In this document: positions 55,301-64,000 of the stretch, piece after piece
Position numbering within the stretch: position 1 is the stretch's first letter
How the letters are laid out: every line of letters starts with the position of its first letter
Assembly (NCBI RefSeq): GCF_964019385.1
Contig: NC_088643.1
Location: 73,710,014-73,774,013, forward strand
DNA length: 64,000 bases
Reading direction: 5' to 3'
DNA from: Sycon ciliatum
Taxonomy: Eukaryota; Porifera; Calcarea; Leucosolenida; Sycettidae
Translations under genes and position numbers: made by a program
The notes under the pieces: model-generated
What the model saw: only the letters and a program-made list of their open reading frames with translations
Told to the model about the DNA's origin: nothing
Databases searched by the model: none

Positions 55301-55414
55301 GCAGAACAACACCTCGTATGCACTCTGCCAGACGTTGCAGATCAACGGCCCAAAGTTCGATCGAGGCAGCGGACTGCTCCATCGCAGGCAGATCAACCAG
55401 CCAGTCCGCCATAA
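52337..55414 (+). CDS. RAG1-like transposase (N-terminal zinc region, RING, DDE-type core)
   Basis: 1025 residues from the ATG at 52337 (GCGATGG); the frame is open upstream to about 51959 without family signal. Residues 11-98 follow the RAG1 N-terminal pattern: VCRIGG, EEIAKVFKIDV (37-45), DVHP (51-54), C58-x2-C61, WQPHT (87-91), C95-x2-C98, then basic GGRPPKRK. A RING finger spans C204-x2-C207 to C239-x2-C242 (ubiquitin-ligase fold), followed by a Cys/His zinc region (~262-290), as in RAG1. The core has KLGGDHGKTSFKF (D526), PYLFGDYEYQ (D596) with C615-x2-C618, HLDLGVFPWIF, a coiled coil (~765-812), and LLSEQGAEGIHAEFN (E958/E962). These are candidates for the DDE triad. The length is close to vertebrate RAG1 (about 1040). 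It is the only gene inside the long inverted repeats. Confidence 0.85.
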   Translation: MEHHSSILESVCRIGGQKLASASHKTPYPVKNYVEEIAKVFKIDVSKDSPDVHPQYMCSLCQFAIARSMRDDTYKYCSGGCNGPVTWQPHTRSNCAVCKSDAVRAKGGRPPKRKAVSELRGQAAKRQTSTASTSAELPEGSPSSQQRRTSSSSSGDTNTVAHTTDSQTSAVTLDEISAHAAPMYRAEAALEKERFIDSGAVQECMICLQVVNGAVQAKCCENIFCSTCVHTWMKSHNTCPVCRQPMALATLQKPCKLVCNMVSKWGVHCDFHEPALSGCPATVRLHELRGHVTSCPFNPSTSSGTPIRTATKAATVEEILAASPSKLRGDVSDRLTCHLVSAKAEDGRLEVKTSSQGRPQVFMRTTVGSKQPEEASARTLKRRSLEMERITETVCTTADATRHGVAGLGATSIKPPSGTALAIKADLSLPWAQLRKLRRWLRSFGVQLESERSIRSFIATTLPKYTVKQLPFVKRTGELSLAAAVYFPNLTDIIIHYLDILDSGSKLTWHDGAIPETEIWVKLGGDHGKTSFKFVMQIANTMHPNSLANTVPICVFAEKDLPANLETALSMYRNQIAELQGQKWKGKTIVPYLFGDYEYQTMNYGLSGSSGVRPCLHCLCTKKDMQVPPANRDVQYGARSLEKMAEDYAQFTSAGALLSKAKLYNNTIRPVLLPVPVARAIIPVLHLDLGVFPWIFDVFTREVRLLDMQLAEQCDAEEQDSGRFRALSTANHKLSGCKTAFSEATAKATALENHLHFIVLFGQQQGMAIEALAGVLQREVEQAQADTEQCSSQLKIAEAELAKLRRSKDVLGPCEASIEPVLQKNIIHRQAYHGGAFVGNHIHRALKPAVITAITEAPAIVIGDRCPALQNDAQVVSERYKSLFSQYAACRSSFSHCNKCGEEELQQLELSIASFLQKCRSEVVERGLGHITPKLHLLEEHTVPLMRRVHVGLGLLSEQGAEGIHAEFNLLEKRYGSIPGELERLHAVAEQHLVCTLPDVADQRPKVRSRQRTAPSQADQPASPP

Positions 55415-55704
55415 CACTGACTACACGCAAAGCCAGAGAGGTAAGGTCTAACTCTAACTGTTCACTTCTACTTCCTCCAATAATAATTCTTCTTGATGTT
55501 TTCGACAGCAAGACTTCTGTTCTTACTTCCTTGTCGTTTCAAAAAATATTTGGGTTTAGACCGACTTTACCGAAAGAAAGTACTAAATCCGGCGAAATTA
55601 TATAATTCTATACATTTTGTACTAAGTCGAAAGGATTTTAGTAAATCCGCAGCGATTTCAAACTTTTCGCCGCCATCTTGTTAGATGTCCACTGCGTAAC
55701 AGCC

Positions 55705-58299
55705 GTGTCTACGTAAGGTGCTCGGTATAGATCTACCAACGGTTGGTAGCCTCGTGCTGTGCACGTGCACGGCATGGCAGACATTTTGTTGCATGCAGTG
55801 CATGCATGCAGTCCGTGTTCGGATGTGCATGCGCATATGCGCGAGGAACTTCCTCCTTTGGAACTGCTTCTTGTATGAGCTGTTTCGGATATTTCGTCTC
55901 CTAGATCCTGGCCTGGCTTATTTCGTTTCGGCGCTGCTGAGACCTCCTTTCGCGGAATATTACTCAATATCGACAGGTGAGTTGACCAGTTACCTTTGAT
56001 TCTTTTGCTTGTGTTGACTCTTTCATTTACGAAAAGTGTGCTCATTTTGGGTGGAATGCAATAAATAATGGAAAAGCTGGCAGGATCTCTTTTCTAAATT
56101 TAGCTTTTCCGCTGCCAGGCCCCCTTTTACGGAATACTCGATGACAGGTGATCTCTGAGTTGACCGGTTTCCTTCGATTCATTTGCTTATGCTCACCCTT
56201 TCATTTACGGAAACGTGTGCTGATTTTATTCGGATTTAGATCCATTTTTATCTCTTTGCCCTGGTCTACAGTGTGCGAAGAACGCGAGTTCACCTTCTTG
56301 ACGGTAAGGCTTATGTTAGATGTGTTGTCGAAATACTCATATTCATTGTACATTGGTACGTTACAAGTAAGGCACTGGTCAGTGGCATACTATCGTTGGC
56401 AGTTCCCAATCTGGAGGGAAAGGTTCAAGGACCCATTGACCGAGTTTGCAAAATAAATTCGCATATCAGGGAAAATCTCCATTGTGGAGAGGTTCAGTAA
56501 ACTTGTATGCTTAGATTTGTTTACTCGAGTCTGGGCTGTTTGATTTATTATTTGTGAGTTCCGCCGAGATTGCACTGCCCCAAATGAAGTTTCGTGCCGC
56601 CAAGGCAAGAATTATGATCTGCAATCTGTTTGTAGTACCTGCAAGAATGTGCTGTACATGTATCGTACTTTCTCTGTTGCTGTTTCAGTTGCCGTCATGT
56701 TGCTAAAGAAAGATTCAGTAGAGAGGTTCTGCAAAACGAAAATTCGAACGAAGTTTCGCGACAGTCATTGCGAAAGTGTGTACGAATTTTTGCACAAACT
56801 TTGCGTTCTGCACGTTTTCGTAGTTTGCGCGGGCCAAGTGCACGTACGCCATGACCCGATCTCACGAAAGTGTGTACGACTGTTCATTTCGCGTTCCCTG
56901 CAAGTTTCGCGTCCAAAGTTGCGGAAGTTCGTGCGAAGTTTCGCACTTAACTTCAGGACGTGGAACGGCTGTTTGTACGCATTTTCGTTTTGCAGAACCT
57001 CTCTAGTGACTCATTTGTTTCATACGAGACGAGTCAATGAGTTGGTATGGCTTAGAATCTTTCGCTGTAGAAGAAATCTATTCGTATGTCTATTGGAGAA
57101 ATAATTGTATTCACTGGTTATAAAATAGGTTAAGACAAACTCACAGAATAAATACCATCGGTCCCTTGGTGTTCGTCCTAAAGAGGTTCGACTGGATATC
57201 ATTCATACTCACCAAAAAATGTGTACGATTCTATTATTATGGAGTGCCTTGTTTATCTCTCAGTACCTCCAACCATAGCCTTGCCCCTTTTATCCTCAGG
57301 ATCAGTGTAGTTGTTGGAACGAGGTGTCGGACTGAGCAATGTATTTGTTTACATTTTAATACATGTTTATTGTTCCTCCTTTGCTGTGTTGTTTTAGAAA
57401 ATCGTGGACTAACAGTTCGAAGTCATTGAACTACTTCCAAAAGTTGTATCGACATCAACAGGGTTACGATTTCAGTGCAATATGGTGCAGGATGACCTTA
57501 TCACGATAACCCATGATTATAAACCATTATAAACACAGAATCAACAAAAACATCTGCGACACGCACCTGGTTACATTTCTCAAATAAATCTGATCGAGGG
57601 TGGGGAAATCTGAAATATCTGAAAGGCAAGACAATTTTATGACAGAGTCATGAAATTCTGCTACAGCAACATGCACAGAATGACCTCCGTATAAAAAAGG
57701 TATCACCACGGTCCACCACTACTCACATGTATCCCCGCAGAAGAACATGCTAGTCCCATTTTCTGCAAGAAAAGGCTTGCACATCAATGCGTATAATACG
57801 GTATTGATATGATGTGAAGGCCATCATTTACATATTGATAGGGCATTTCATTGATTGGTGACAGAAAAAACAGAAGAAATTATAGCAATAAAAACTGCTT
57901 TATGGCAGTTTTCTAAAAAAAGTTATTGTGTTCTAGTCCATGGATCCCGTCTAAAAAGTAAGAAATTAACGAAATGTGATAGCTGAAAATTAAAATTTCA
58001 CACAAAACCTCACAATAATCACACACAGAATGAAAAGCTACAAGACCTTTTCTCCTCGTGATCCTCTTTCCTATGCATGCATGTTGCCAATTGTTGGTGG
58101 AGTACAAGTTTAGTGTTGAAAGCAGCATTTCAAGTGTTGTGATTATTGTGAGGTTTTGTGTGAAATTTTAATTTTCAGCTATCACATTTCGTTAATTTCT
58201 TACTTTTTAGACGGGATCCATGGACTAGAACACAATAACTTTTTTTAGAAAACTGCCGTAAAGCAGTTTTTATTGCTATAATGCACTCTTGGTCCAAGT
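55705..58299 (-). repeat. Right long terminal inverted repeat of the RAG1-like element
   Basis: Inverted copy of 48279-50880. The inner edge is TACGTAAGGTGCTCGGTA at about 55711. It contains the matching foldbacks at about 56719-57004 and 57876-58283. Confidence 0.85.
57876..58283. repeat. 400-bp foldback inside the right terminal repeat
   Basis: Bounded by ATTATAGCAATAAAAACTGC and its reverse complement, GCAGTTTTTATTGCTATAAT. It is the counterpart of 48299-48706. Confidence 0.85.
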
Positions 58300-58324
58300 G
58301 CGCGCGAGGGTGTACGTGATCTCT

Positions 58325-59206
58325 TTTTACGATTCATCTATTTTATTATTTTTTATTTTTTATTTTGTTTTACATCGGAAGCTCAACAGTGCAGCTGCAC
58401 AAATATGAAGAGGCCGATGGGACCAAAAAATATATATATATAAAAATAATAATAAAATAAAAATAAAATAAAAAAATAAACAATGTATATACATCAGTGT
58501 ATATGTTCATACATCAGTGTCAATGTTCAAATGTTTAGAAAAAAAAGGGGGATGAGTGGTGAACATAAAGAGAAAAGAAGAAAAACGTATGCTGAATGAA
58601 CCTGGGCAATACATACATGTAGCTGGTGAGAGACTAAACGTTGCCAACGTTGTCAAACAAAATTGCACGATATCGTTCAAACCAAACTGGATCATCCAAT
58701 AAGCGCTTAAAACCGCGATCGAACTGAGAGGTAAACAAAGAGGATTTCAAGTCATTAGGTAGAGCATTAAAAAAAAGAGCAGCACGAAGCACAAAGGATT
58801 TTTGACCGAGTGTTGTTCTGCATTTTAAATAAGGGATATCATGTGTGTCGCGATTACGCGTGCTCCGGGTAGATTGCGGGGCTGGGAATAACGATGTGAA
58901 TACAGGCAAAGGGCGAAGAATATGATTAATGAAAATGAACTTCCCAGTTGACACCAGGAAATAGTAGTCCAGGGGCTTAACATCAAGGTTTTTCAGAAGA
59001 CCAGAAATACTGTCCCGGCTCGAAGCCCCACAAGCCGCTCGGATAGCTCTATTGTACACGCTTACTAGACGACTGTGATCCTTCGCAGTAATGAGTGTGA
59101 CGAAGGAACAGATGCAGTACAGAATGTCAGGAAGAACGACAGACAGGATGTACTGGCGGCGTGCAAGTTTGCTCAGTTGCCGGAAGGTGCGACGTAAGAC
59201 ACCCAA
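58325..59206 (-). mobile_element. 5'-truncated non-LTR retrotransposon
   Basis: On the minus strand the fragment ends in an A-rich tail with AATAAA-like words (reverse complement of 58335-58372). It lies about 20 bases outside the end of the RAG1-like element. Only the end of the reverse transcriptase frame remains. Confidence 0.7.
58634..59206 (-). pseudogene. Reverse transcriptase C-terminal fragment of a LINE
   Basis: About 190 residues: GVLRRTF, then YILSVVLPDILYC…, YNRAIRAACG, and near the end FFNALPNDLK, the counterpart of the LWN-x-LP signature. The polymerase centre and endonuclease are missing. It belongs to the same broad Jockey/CR1-like type as 12811-13500 but is clearly a different family. 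Confidence 0.75.
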
Positions 59207-59403
59207 TGTTGTGTATCGTGTCGGAGAAAGGTCTTCTGGGGTGTCGTCGAGATCTCGTTGCGACCGTGACTCCTGCTTGTCTCCCTGGCTAGGTGCTGCT
59301 TGCTTTGCTTTTTGCGTAGTGTTTTTGATTATTGTTTACTATTGCGTATTGTTAGTGTTCGTTTTGATTTGGTACAATACTTGTTACGAGATACGACACA
59401 TTG

Positions 59404-60168
59404 TGTAGTGTGTGTTTGCAGCACGAAGAAGACTGCTCACCAGAACGGTTAGCTCAGGAGCTTGGGCTTACCTTGTGCAATCACAGTTCATCAGCTTGGA
59501 CATTGCGCTTGGTCCCATGCGAATAACCGACTAGAATAGTAATTATTTCTTCGTTGCATTTTTGAATTGTGTTCTTGCTAGCTTGTTGATTTATTTAGTT
59601 GATGTGTTGATTTGTGTTTGATTACTTATTTATTTGATGCGCGATTTATGTGCGCTGATTGCGTGATGGCATGCAATTATGATCATGCTTGCGCCAGCTA
59701 GCTAGATGCCTGCGCCGCGCACTGATGTTGAATGAGTTAGTATGCGCCCCGCGCGGTTCATGCATATATGGTACATGGTGTGTAATGTTTGCCGCACACG
59801 CGTATACGTGCCGCGCCTCGTACTGCTCATGTGCCTCGCGCCATACTTATGCTGTCGCTTTGCCGCCAAATTTAGCTTCCGCTTTCCGAGCGCTGTACGC
59901 TCTTCTGTACGCTCATGCCAAAGTTGGACGCACGGTGTGGCTGGCCAACGCTTTACCCCTCATGCGTTGTTCTTTTCCTCGATGCTGTGGTTTGTTTTCT
60001 TTAGTGTTCTAGAGTTCTCTTTCCGATGTAGTTCGTATTTTTCCAGTCTCTTCTTCTCAATGTATTCTACTGTTCATTCATTATAGTCCGTAAAGAATTA
60101 CGTGACCTTTTGTCTTGTGGCGTCTGTGCGATCCTGAAACTTTTGAGGTGTTAGTAGTGAACACAACA
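59404..60168 (+). other. Probable 5' LTR of the BEL/Pao element (left edge uncertain)
   Basis: The sequence just before the primer-binding site ends …GTGAACACAACA, a fitting LTR end. The left edge cannot be fixed because the 3' LTR is outside the window; 59404 (TGTGTAG) is only one candidate. A TATATGG word at about 59765 could be the TATA box. Confidence 0.4.
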
Positions 60169-60171
60169 TTT

Positions 60172-60189
60172 TGGCGACCACGCCAGGAT
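60172..60189 (+). other. Primer-binding site of the BEL/Pao element
   Basis: TGGCGACCACGCCAGGAT starts with the TGG expected of a sequence complementary to a tRNA 3' CCA end, and lies 4 bases after the presumed LTR and 15 before the gag-pol ATG. The tRNA species was not determined. Confidence 0.5.
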
Positions 60190-60203
60190 CGAGACGCGTG
60201 AAC

Positions 60204-63200
60204 ATGGATGAGGTAGAAGCGAAGCTGATCGCAAATGGTCAAGCTTATGGCTACACTGGAGAGGCATTGCGTACTTACGTAGAGGAGCGTATCGAGAAGC
60301 ACGAGGAGAAAGTGCGTGCAGACAGAGAGCGCGACGAACGAGCAGGAAGTAGATTGGAAAGGAAAGATGACGAGCAGCTGCTTGCGAGGATTGCAGATTT
60401 GGAGTTGCAAGTCCAGCACGCACGAGAGACTCAGAGTGATGAGAGCACTTTGTTGAATACGACGAATGGCAGTTTAGCGAGCAAGAGGGCTGCCATCAAG
60501 ATGCCGAAGTTCGACGGTAAGCAGACTGTTGAGACCTATCTCGAACTGTTCGAGGATGTGGCAAAGCAAAATGAGTTCAGCGACGACGAGTACCTGATCC
60601 GCTTGCGCGTGGCTGTTGCTGGCAGCAAGTTGGAAGGTGCATGCTATGGCTGCAACACCTTTGCCGAAGCGAAGCGCGAGCTGCTGATGGCGCATGGGAA
60701 GACCGCCGACAAAGCGTGGCAAGCCCTGATGGCCATACAGCAGAAAAGTGAGGAGAGTTTCTACCAGTTTGTGGTACGAGTGACGCGCGAGACGGAGAAG
60801 TGGGCAAAACTCGCCAGGCCTAGCCGTACCTCTAGCCGCGGACAAATCGGTGAGCTGGACGACACTGAATTGTTCGGATGTGTCGTACGTCAAGTCCTGC
60901 TAGAAGCTGTGTCGGCAGAAACTAAGGCCTTCTTGATCGAGAAGAGATGTTACACGAAGGACTTGAAGGCGTTTGCGGAGGATGGTATGGCTTACCAAAC
61001 AGCCCACGGACGTAGCAAGCTGAAGCCTGCCAAGTCTAGCACCAGCGACAAACGTATACCGTTTGCGTCGGCAGAGTGTTTGACGGTCAGCGTTGATGAG
61101 GCTAACAAGAAATTGTCAGCTATGGCGTCTGAGCACCGAAACGCGTACGTCAAGGCAGAGGGACTGTGTTTCAACTGCCTGAGACCAGGACATCGAGTGA
61201 TGAATTGTCAGAACAAGGGTCGTTGCAAGCACTGCAACAAGCGACACCACAGTCTACTGCACAGAGAGGACAAACAGGTAACATCCGAACCGATAGCCGA
61301 ATCGAAAGTCGGTACGTATGAATGTAGTGCAAACAGCGTGCACTTGATGACCGGCGTGGCTGAGGTACAAGGACCTAGCCGAAAGGCCAGTGTACGCATA
61401 TTCATCGACCCAGGTGCGCAGGCATCGTTCATCACCGCGCCACTGGTGAACTCGCTGCAACCGGCACACCTTGGATCGCAAACTGTCAGGCTGAAGGCGT
61501 TTGACGTGGAGCCGAAGTTTGAAAAGATGGACAGGTACCGTGTCACCATCAAGGGTGCAACGAAGTCCATTTCCGTCAATGCCTGGCAAAAGAAGTCGCT
61601 AGGTCTCCGATTCGATCCGCTAGCAGACAGCACAATTGCACGTTGGCAGTCACAGGGATTGCAGCTGTCTGATGACTCGACAAAGGCCGGATCAAGCGAA
61701 GTGCACATGCTGATTGGAGCTGACTACTGCAATGAGTTCCTTCTCCGCAAGGAGCAAATCAATGGAGAGACGGCCTGGCACACTGAAATAGGCTGGGTGC
61801 TGTCAGGACCGGCTAATAGTGAAACCAAGTCAGCGACCGTCAGTGTGAGTTGTATTGAACTTGACCGACTGTGGAAGATGGAAGAGGTGCCGGAAATAGC
61901 TGAGACGTTACCGGACTTCCCGATAGAGCGGCAAGGCCCTCATTACCAAGTGGGATTGCTATGGCGATCTGAGAAGCGTCCGCCAGCCAACCTAAACCAA
62001 GCGATGGCAGCGGCACACTCACTGCTGAAGCAGCTACAGAGACGAGGTCAACGTCTAGCGTATGATGACGTCCTCATCACTGAGTACTTGAAGCTGGATG
62101 CCATTGAAAAGGAACCGCATCCGGAGGAAGCCGGCTATTACATGCCGCATCATGCCGTATTCCGTAGCGACGCCTCAACGACGAAGACACGGGTCGTCTT
62201 CAATGCATCCGCCGCCTGCACCGGAGCACCATCCCTAAACGACATGGTCGATCCCGGGCCATCACTCCTACCGGATCTCACTGGTATCCTCCTCAGGTTC
62301 CGTGAGTATGAATGTGCTGTACAAGCCGATATTCGCAAGGCTTTTTTTATGATCGGAATGCGTGAAGAAGATAGGCCATATCTGCGTTTTGTTTGGCCTG
62401 AGATAGGTAGCGAAGAAATGTGTATTTGGCGTTTAAAGAAGCTGCCTTTTGGAGTGAATTGTTCTCCTTTCATACTTAGTGCTGTGCTGCGCTTTCATCT
62501 CGATAGTGCATTCGAGTCTGCTTCTGCTGCTGAGCGTGATATCATAGAGCTGCTGCTGCGTAGTTTTTATGTTGATGATTGCGTTTCTAGCTTGCCATGC
62601 TGTGCAGATGCTGAAAAGCTGCAGGAGTATAGCGTTAATGTTTTGCAGGGAGCAGGCATGGAGTTGCGGAAGTGGCGAGGGAACACGATGACCTCAGACC
62701 CCGAGGCTGGTTCCAAGGCACTGGGTATTGTGTGGAACACCGAGTCAGATTGTATTTCGGTGGCTGCGCTCGGTGATGTTGAGTGTCCCAAGGAAGTGTC
62801 TGGTTGGTCTCGTCGTGCGTTGTTGCGTTGTGTTGCCGCTGTGTTCGATCCGCTAGGTTGGGCGTCACCCGCAGTTGTGCCAGGCAAGATGATGTTGCAA
62901 GAGAGTTGGAAGCTCGGCGGTGGTTGGGATGACCCATTCCCTATTGATTTGGCTGTCCGATGTGCTTCATGGTGGGGAGAGCTCGCAGCGCTTTCGTCCG
63001 TTAAAATCCCCAGATGGATCGGGTGTACTCCAGATGCTCCAGTCACGTTGCATGTATTCTCAGATGCATCCGAGAAGGGCTATGGCTGTTGTTTCTATGT
63101 TGTGTCCGGTTTGACGTCTTCTTTGTTGTGTGCGAAGGCGAAGGTTGCACCTGTTGTACGTCCCACTCTTGCGCGTCTGGAATTGTCGGCTGTGTGTCTT

Positions 63201-64000
63201 GGCGTGAAGATGTTGTCCTTTGTCGTCAATGAATTGAGAGTGCCAATTGAAAGGATTGTGGGGTGGACAGACAGCCTAACCACATGGCACTGGATCTCAA
63301 AGCCGTCGTATCACTGGAAGACGTATGTTGCTAATCGAGTTGCTGCAGTGCAAGAAGTTTCGCAGAAGCTGCAAGTAGAATGGCGTCACTGTCCAGGAGT
63401 TAGCAACCCTGCAGATCTTGTCTCGCGTGGTGTCCCAGTGTGTGACTTGCAGAAGGAGATGTGGCTGCATGGTCCGTCATGGTTGAGCGATGAGTCTCAG
63501 TGGCCACCAGTCATCTCGTTTCAGAGCACCAATGAGTCCGTCACCGAAGCACGCGTGTTGGCTGTGGAGGTTGACACTCCAGTTGTTTGGCCGTGGGAGA
63601 AGTTCTCCAAGTGGCAACGAGCTCGCGGTTTGGTCGCAAGTATGCTGTCATGGCGACACAAGGGTGTTTCGCGTGCAGAATTGATTCCATCTGCTGAGTC
63701 TGTGATGTTTCGCGCCATCCAAGAGCAATGCTTCCCCAAGGAGTTGTCCCAGTTGCGGAGCAAGGAGCCACTGAAGAAGGGTTCGAAGCTGTTCAAGTTG
63801 TCTCCGTTTCTGGATGAAGCTGGTTTGCTCAGAGTTCGTGGTCGTCTGCAGGAGAGCGATCTGTCCTACGAGGTTCAGCATCCGATCATCCTGGGCAGAT
63901 GTCATCTAAGTGAGTTGTTTCTGCGTGATGCTCACCTTCAGCGAATGCACCAGGGTGTAGAGAGCGTGCTTGCGTTTCTACAACAGCAGTTCTGGATTCT
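60204..64000 (+). CDS. BEL/Pao retrotransposon gag-pol polyprotein (runs off window)
   Basis: One uninterrupted frame of 1265 codons from the ATG at 60204 to the window end. It starts with a charged coiled-coil gag region and a capsid-like part (KMPKFDGKQTVETYL at about 60500). A zinc knuckle pair follows (CFNCLRPGHRVMNC, then CKHCNKRHHSLLH at about 61170-61265). The aspartic protease has the FIDPGAQASF centre (about 61400), followed by reverse transcriptase with ADIRKAFF and the catalytic YVDD (about 62570). RNase H begins DASEKGYG (about 63065), and the BEL-typical WRHCPGVSNPADLVSRG stretch lies at about 63390. It ends inside the H2C2 zinc part of integrase (HLQRMHQGVESV). No defects are seen in the part shown. 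Confidence 0.9.
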   Translation, partial: MDEVEAKLIANGQAYGYTGEALRTYVEERIEKHEEKVRADRERDERAGSRLERKDDEQLLARIADLELQVQHARETQSDESTLLNTTNGSLASKRAAIKMPKFDGKQTVETYLELFEDVAKQNEFSDDEYLIRLRVAVAGSKLEGACYGCNTFAEAKRELLMAHGKTADKAWQALMAIQQKSEESFYQFVVRVTRETEKWAKLARPSRTSSRGQIGELDDTELFGCVVRQVLLEAVSAETKAFLIEKRCYTKDLKAFAEDGMAYQTAHGRSKLKPAKSSTSDKRIPFASAECLTVSVDEANKKLSAMASEHRNAYVKAEGLCFNCLRPGHRVMNCQNKGRCKHCNKRHHSLLHREDKQVTSEPIAESKVGTYECSANSVHLMTGVAEVQGPSRKASVRIFIDPGAQASFITAPLVNSLQPAHLGSQTVRLKAFDVEPKFEKMDRYRVTIKGATKSISVNAWQKKSLGLRFDPLADSTIARWQSQGLQLSDDSTKAGSSEVHMLIGADYCNEFLLRKEQINGETAWHTEIGWVLSGPANSETKSATVSVSCIELDRLWKMEEVPEIAETLPDFPIERQGPHYQVGLLWRSEKRPPANLNQAMAAAHSLLKQLQRRGQRLAYDDVLITEYLKLDAIEKEPHPEEAGYYMPHHAVFRSDASTTKTRVVFNASAACTGAPSLNDMVDPGPSLLPDLTGILLRFREYECAVQADIRKAFFMIGMREEDRPYLRFVWPEIGSEEMCIWRLKKLPFGVNCSPFILSAVLRFHLDSAFESASAAERDIIELLLRSFYVDDCVSSLPCCADAEKLQEYSVNVLQGAGMELRKWRGNTMTSDPEAGSKALGIVWNTESDCISVAALGDVECPKEVSGWSRRALLRCVAAVFDPLGWASPAVVPGKMMLQESWKLGGGWDDPFPIDLAVRCASWWGELAALSSVKIPRWIGCTPDAPVTLHVFSDASEKGYGCCFYVVSGLTSSLLCAKAKVAPVVRPTLARLELSAVCLGVKMLSFVVNELRVPIERIVGWTDSLTTWHWISKPSYHWKTYVANRVAAVQEVSQKLQVEWRHCPGVSNPADLVSRGVPVCDLQKEMWLHGPSWLSDESQWPPVISFQSTNESVTEARVLAVEVDTPVVWPWEKFSKWQRARGLVASMLSWRHKGVSRAELIPSAESVMFRAIQEQCFPKELSQLRSKEPLKKGSKLFKLSPFLDEAGLLRVRGRLQESDLSYEVQHPIILGRCHLSELFLRDAHLQRMHQGVESVLAFLQQQFWI

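Larger units (their letters stand above)
48279..58299. mobile_element. RAG1-like DNA transposon with ~2.6-kb terminal inverted repeats
   Basis: The left block 48279-50880 and right block 55705-58299 are inverted copies over nearly their whole length, differing by a few indels (for example an extra ~28 bases at about 48782 and ~75 bases at about 48887 on the left). Matching landmarks include 49270-49680 with 57000-57430, 50000-50460 with 56160-56640, and 50590-50830 with 55800-56030. The middle holds one gene, a RAG1-like protein. GCGCG lies at 48274-48278 and 58300-58304, directly outside both ends. That is consistent with the GC-rich 5-bp target duplications of RAG/Transib transposases, though the precise ends (ATGGGTCC… and …GGTCCAAGT) are imperfect inverted copies. 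Confidence 0.85.

Overview
The window is nuclear DNA of a marine-type invertebrate animal. It has spliced genes with GT-AG introns, secreted N-glycosylated enzymes, a high density of eukaryotic transposons (RTE-like and other non-LTR LINEs, Penelope-like, BEL/Pao, Harbinger/ISL2EU-like, RAG1-like), MITEs, and long CA/GT/AGT microsatellites. An early-branching animal such as a sponge would fit, but no single gene fixes the taxon. There is no bacterial-style operon content.

Layout. 1-5.9 kb: non-coding DNA with small tandem and inverted repeats. 6.1-18.1 kb (minus): a three-exon host gene whose exons join exactly in phase into a 1132-residue protein. It has one helical segment resembling the FAM167 family and is otherwise Ser/Arg-rich and probably disordered. 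Its introns hold MITEs, a minisatellite, a nested LINE fragment, an 860-bp foldback and 69-bp tandem repeats. 18.2-27.3 kb: non-coding, with 192-bp, ~340-bp and 68-bp tandem duplications. 27.3-32.0 kb: two intronless sialate O-acetylesterase genes arranged head to head, with two blocks of near-identical DNA that suggest gene conversion. 32-35.3 kb: GT-rich repeats and gene relics.

35.36-44.55 kb: a DNA transposon with matching ends. It encodes a minus-strand THAP + DDE_Tnp_4 transposase and a plus-strand two-exon protein with an unusual SAP - SWIM zinc finger - C19 (ubiquitin-specific protease)-like order. The intron of the second gene has been filled by an intact RTE-like LINE flanked by a 13-bp target duplication. 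45-48.2 kb: microsatellites, a Penelope-like GIY-YIG fragment and a MITE.

48.28-58.30 kb: the most notable object, a ~10-kb element with ~2.6-kb inverted terminal repeats around one long gene. The encoded protein reads like RAG1: RAG1-type N-terminal zinc region, RING finger, a zinc region, then a DDE-type core with RAG1/Transib-like motifs. A GC-rich 5-bp sequence (GCGCG) sits at both outer ends. No RAG2-like gene is seen. 58.3-59.2 kb: a 5'-truncated LINE. 59.4-64 kb: the 5' part of a BEL/Pao LTR retrotransposon with one open gag-pol frame that runs off the window.

The window is therefore mostly a nest of transposons around three host genes. Exon joins, catalytic residues and repeat pairings were read directly by eye; family names rest on motif recognition without a database search.
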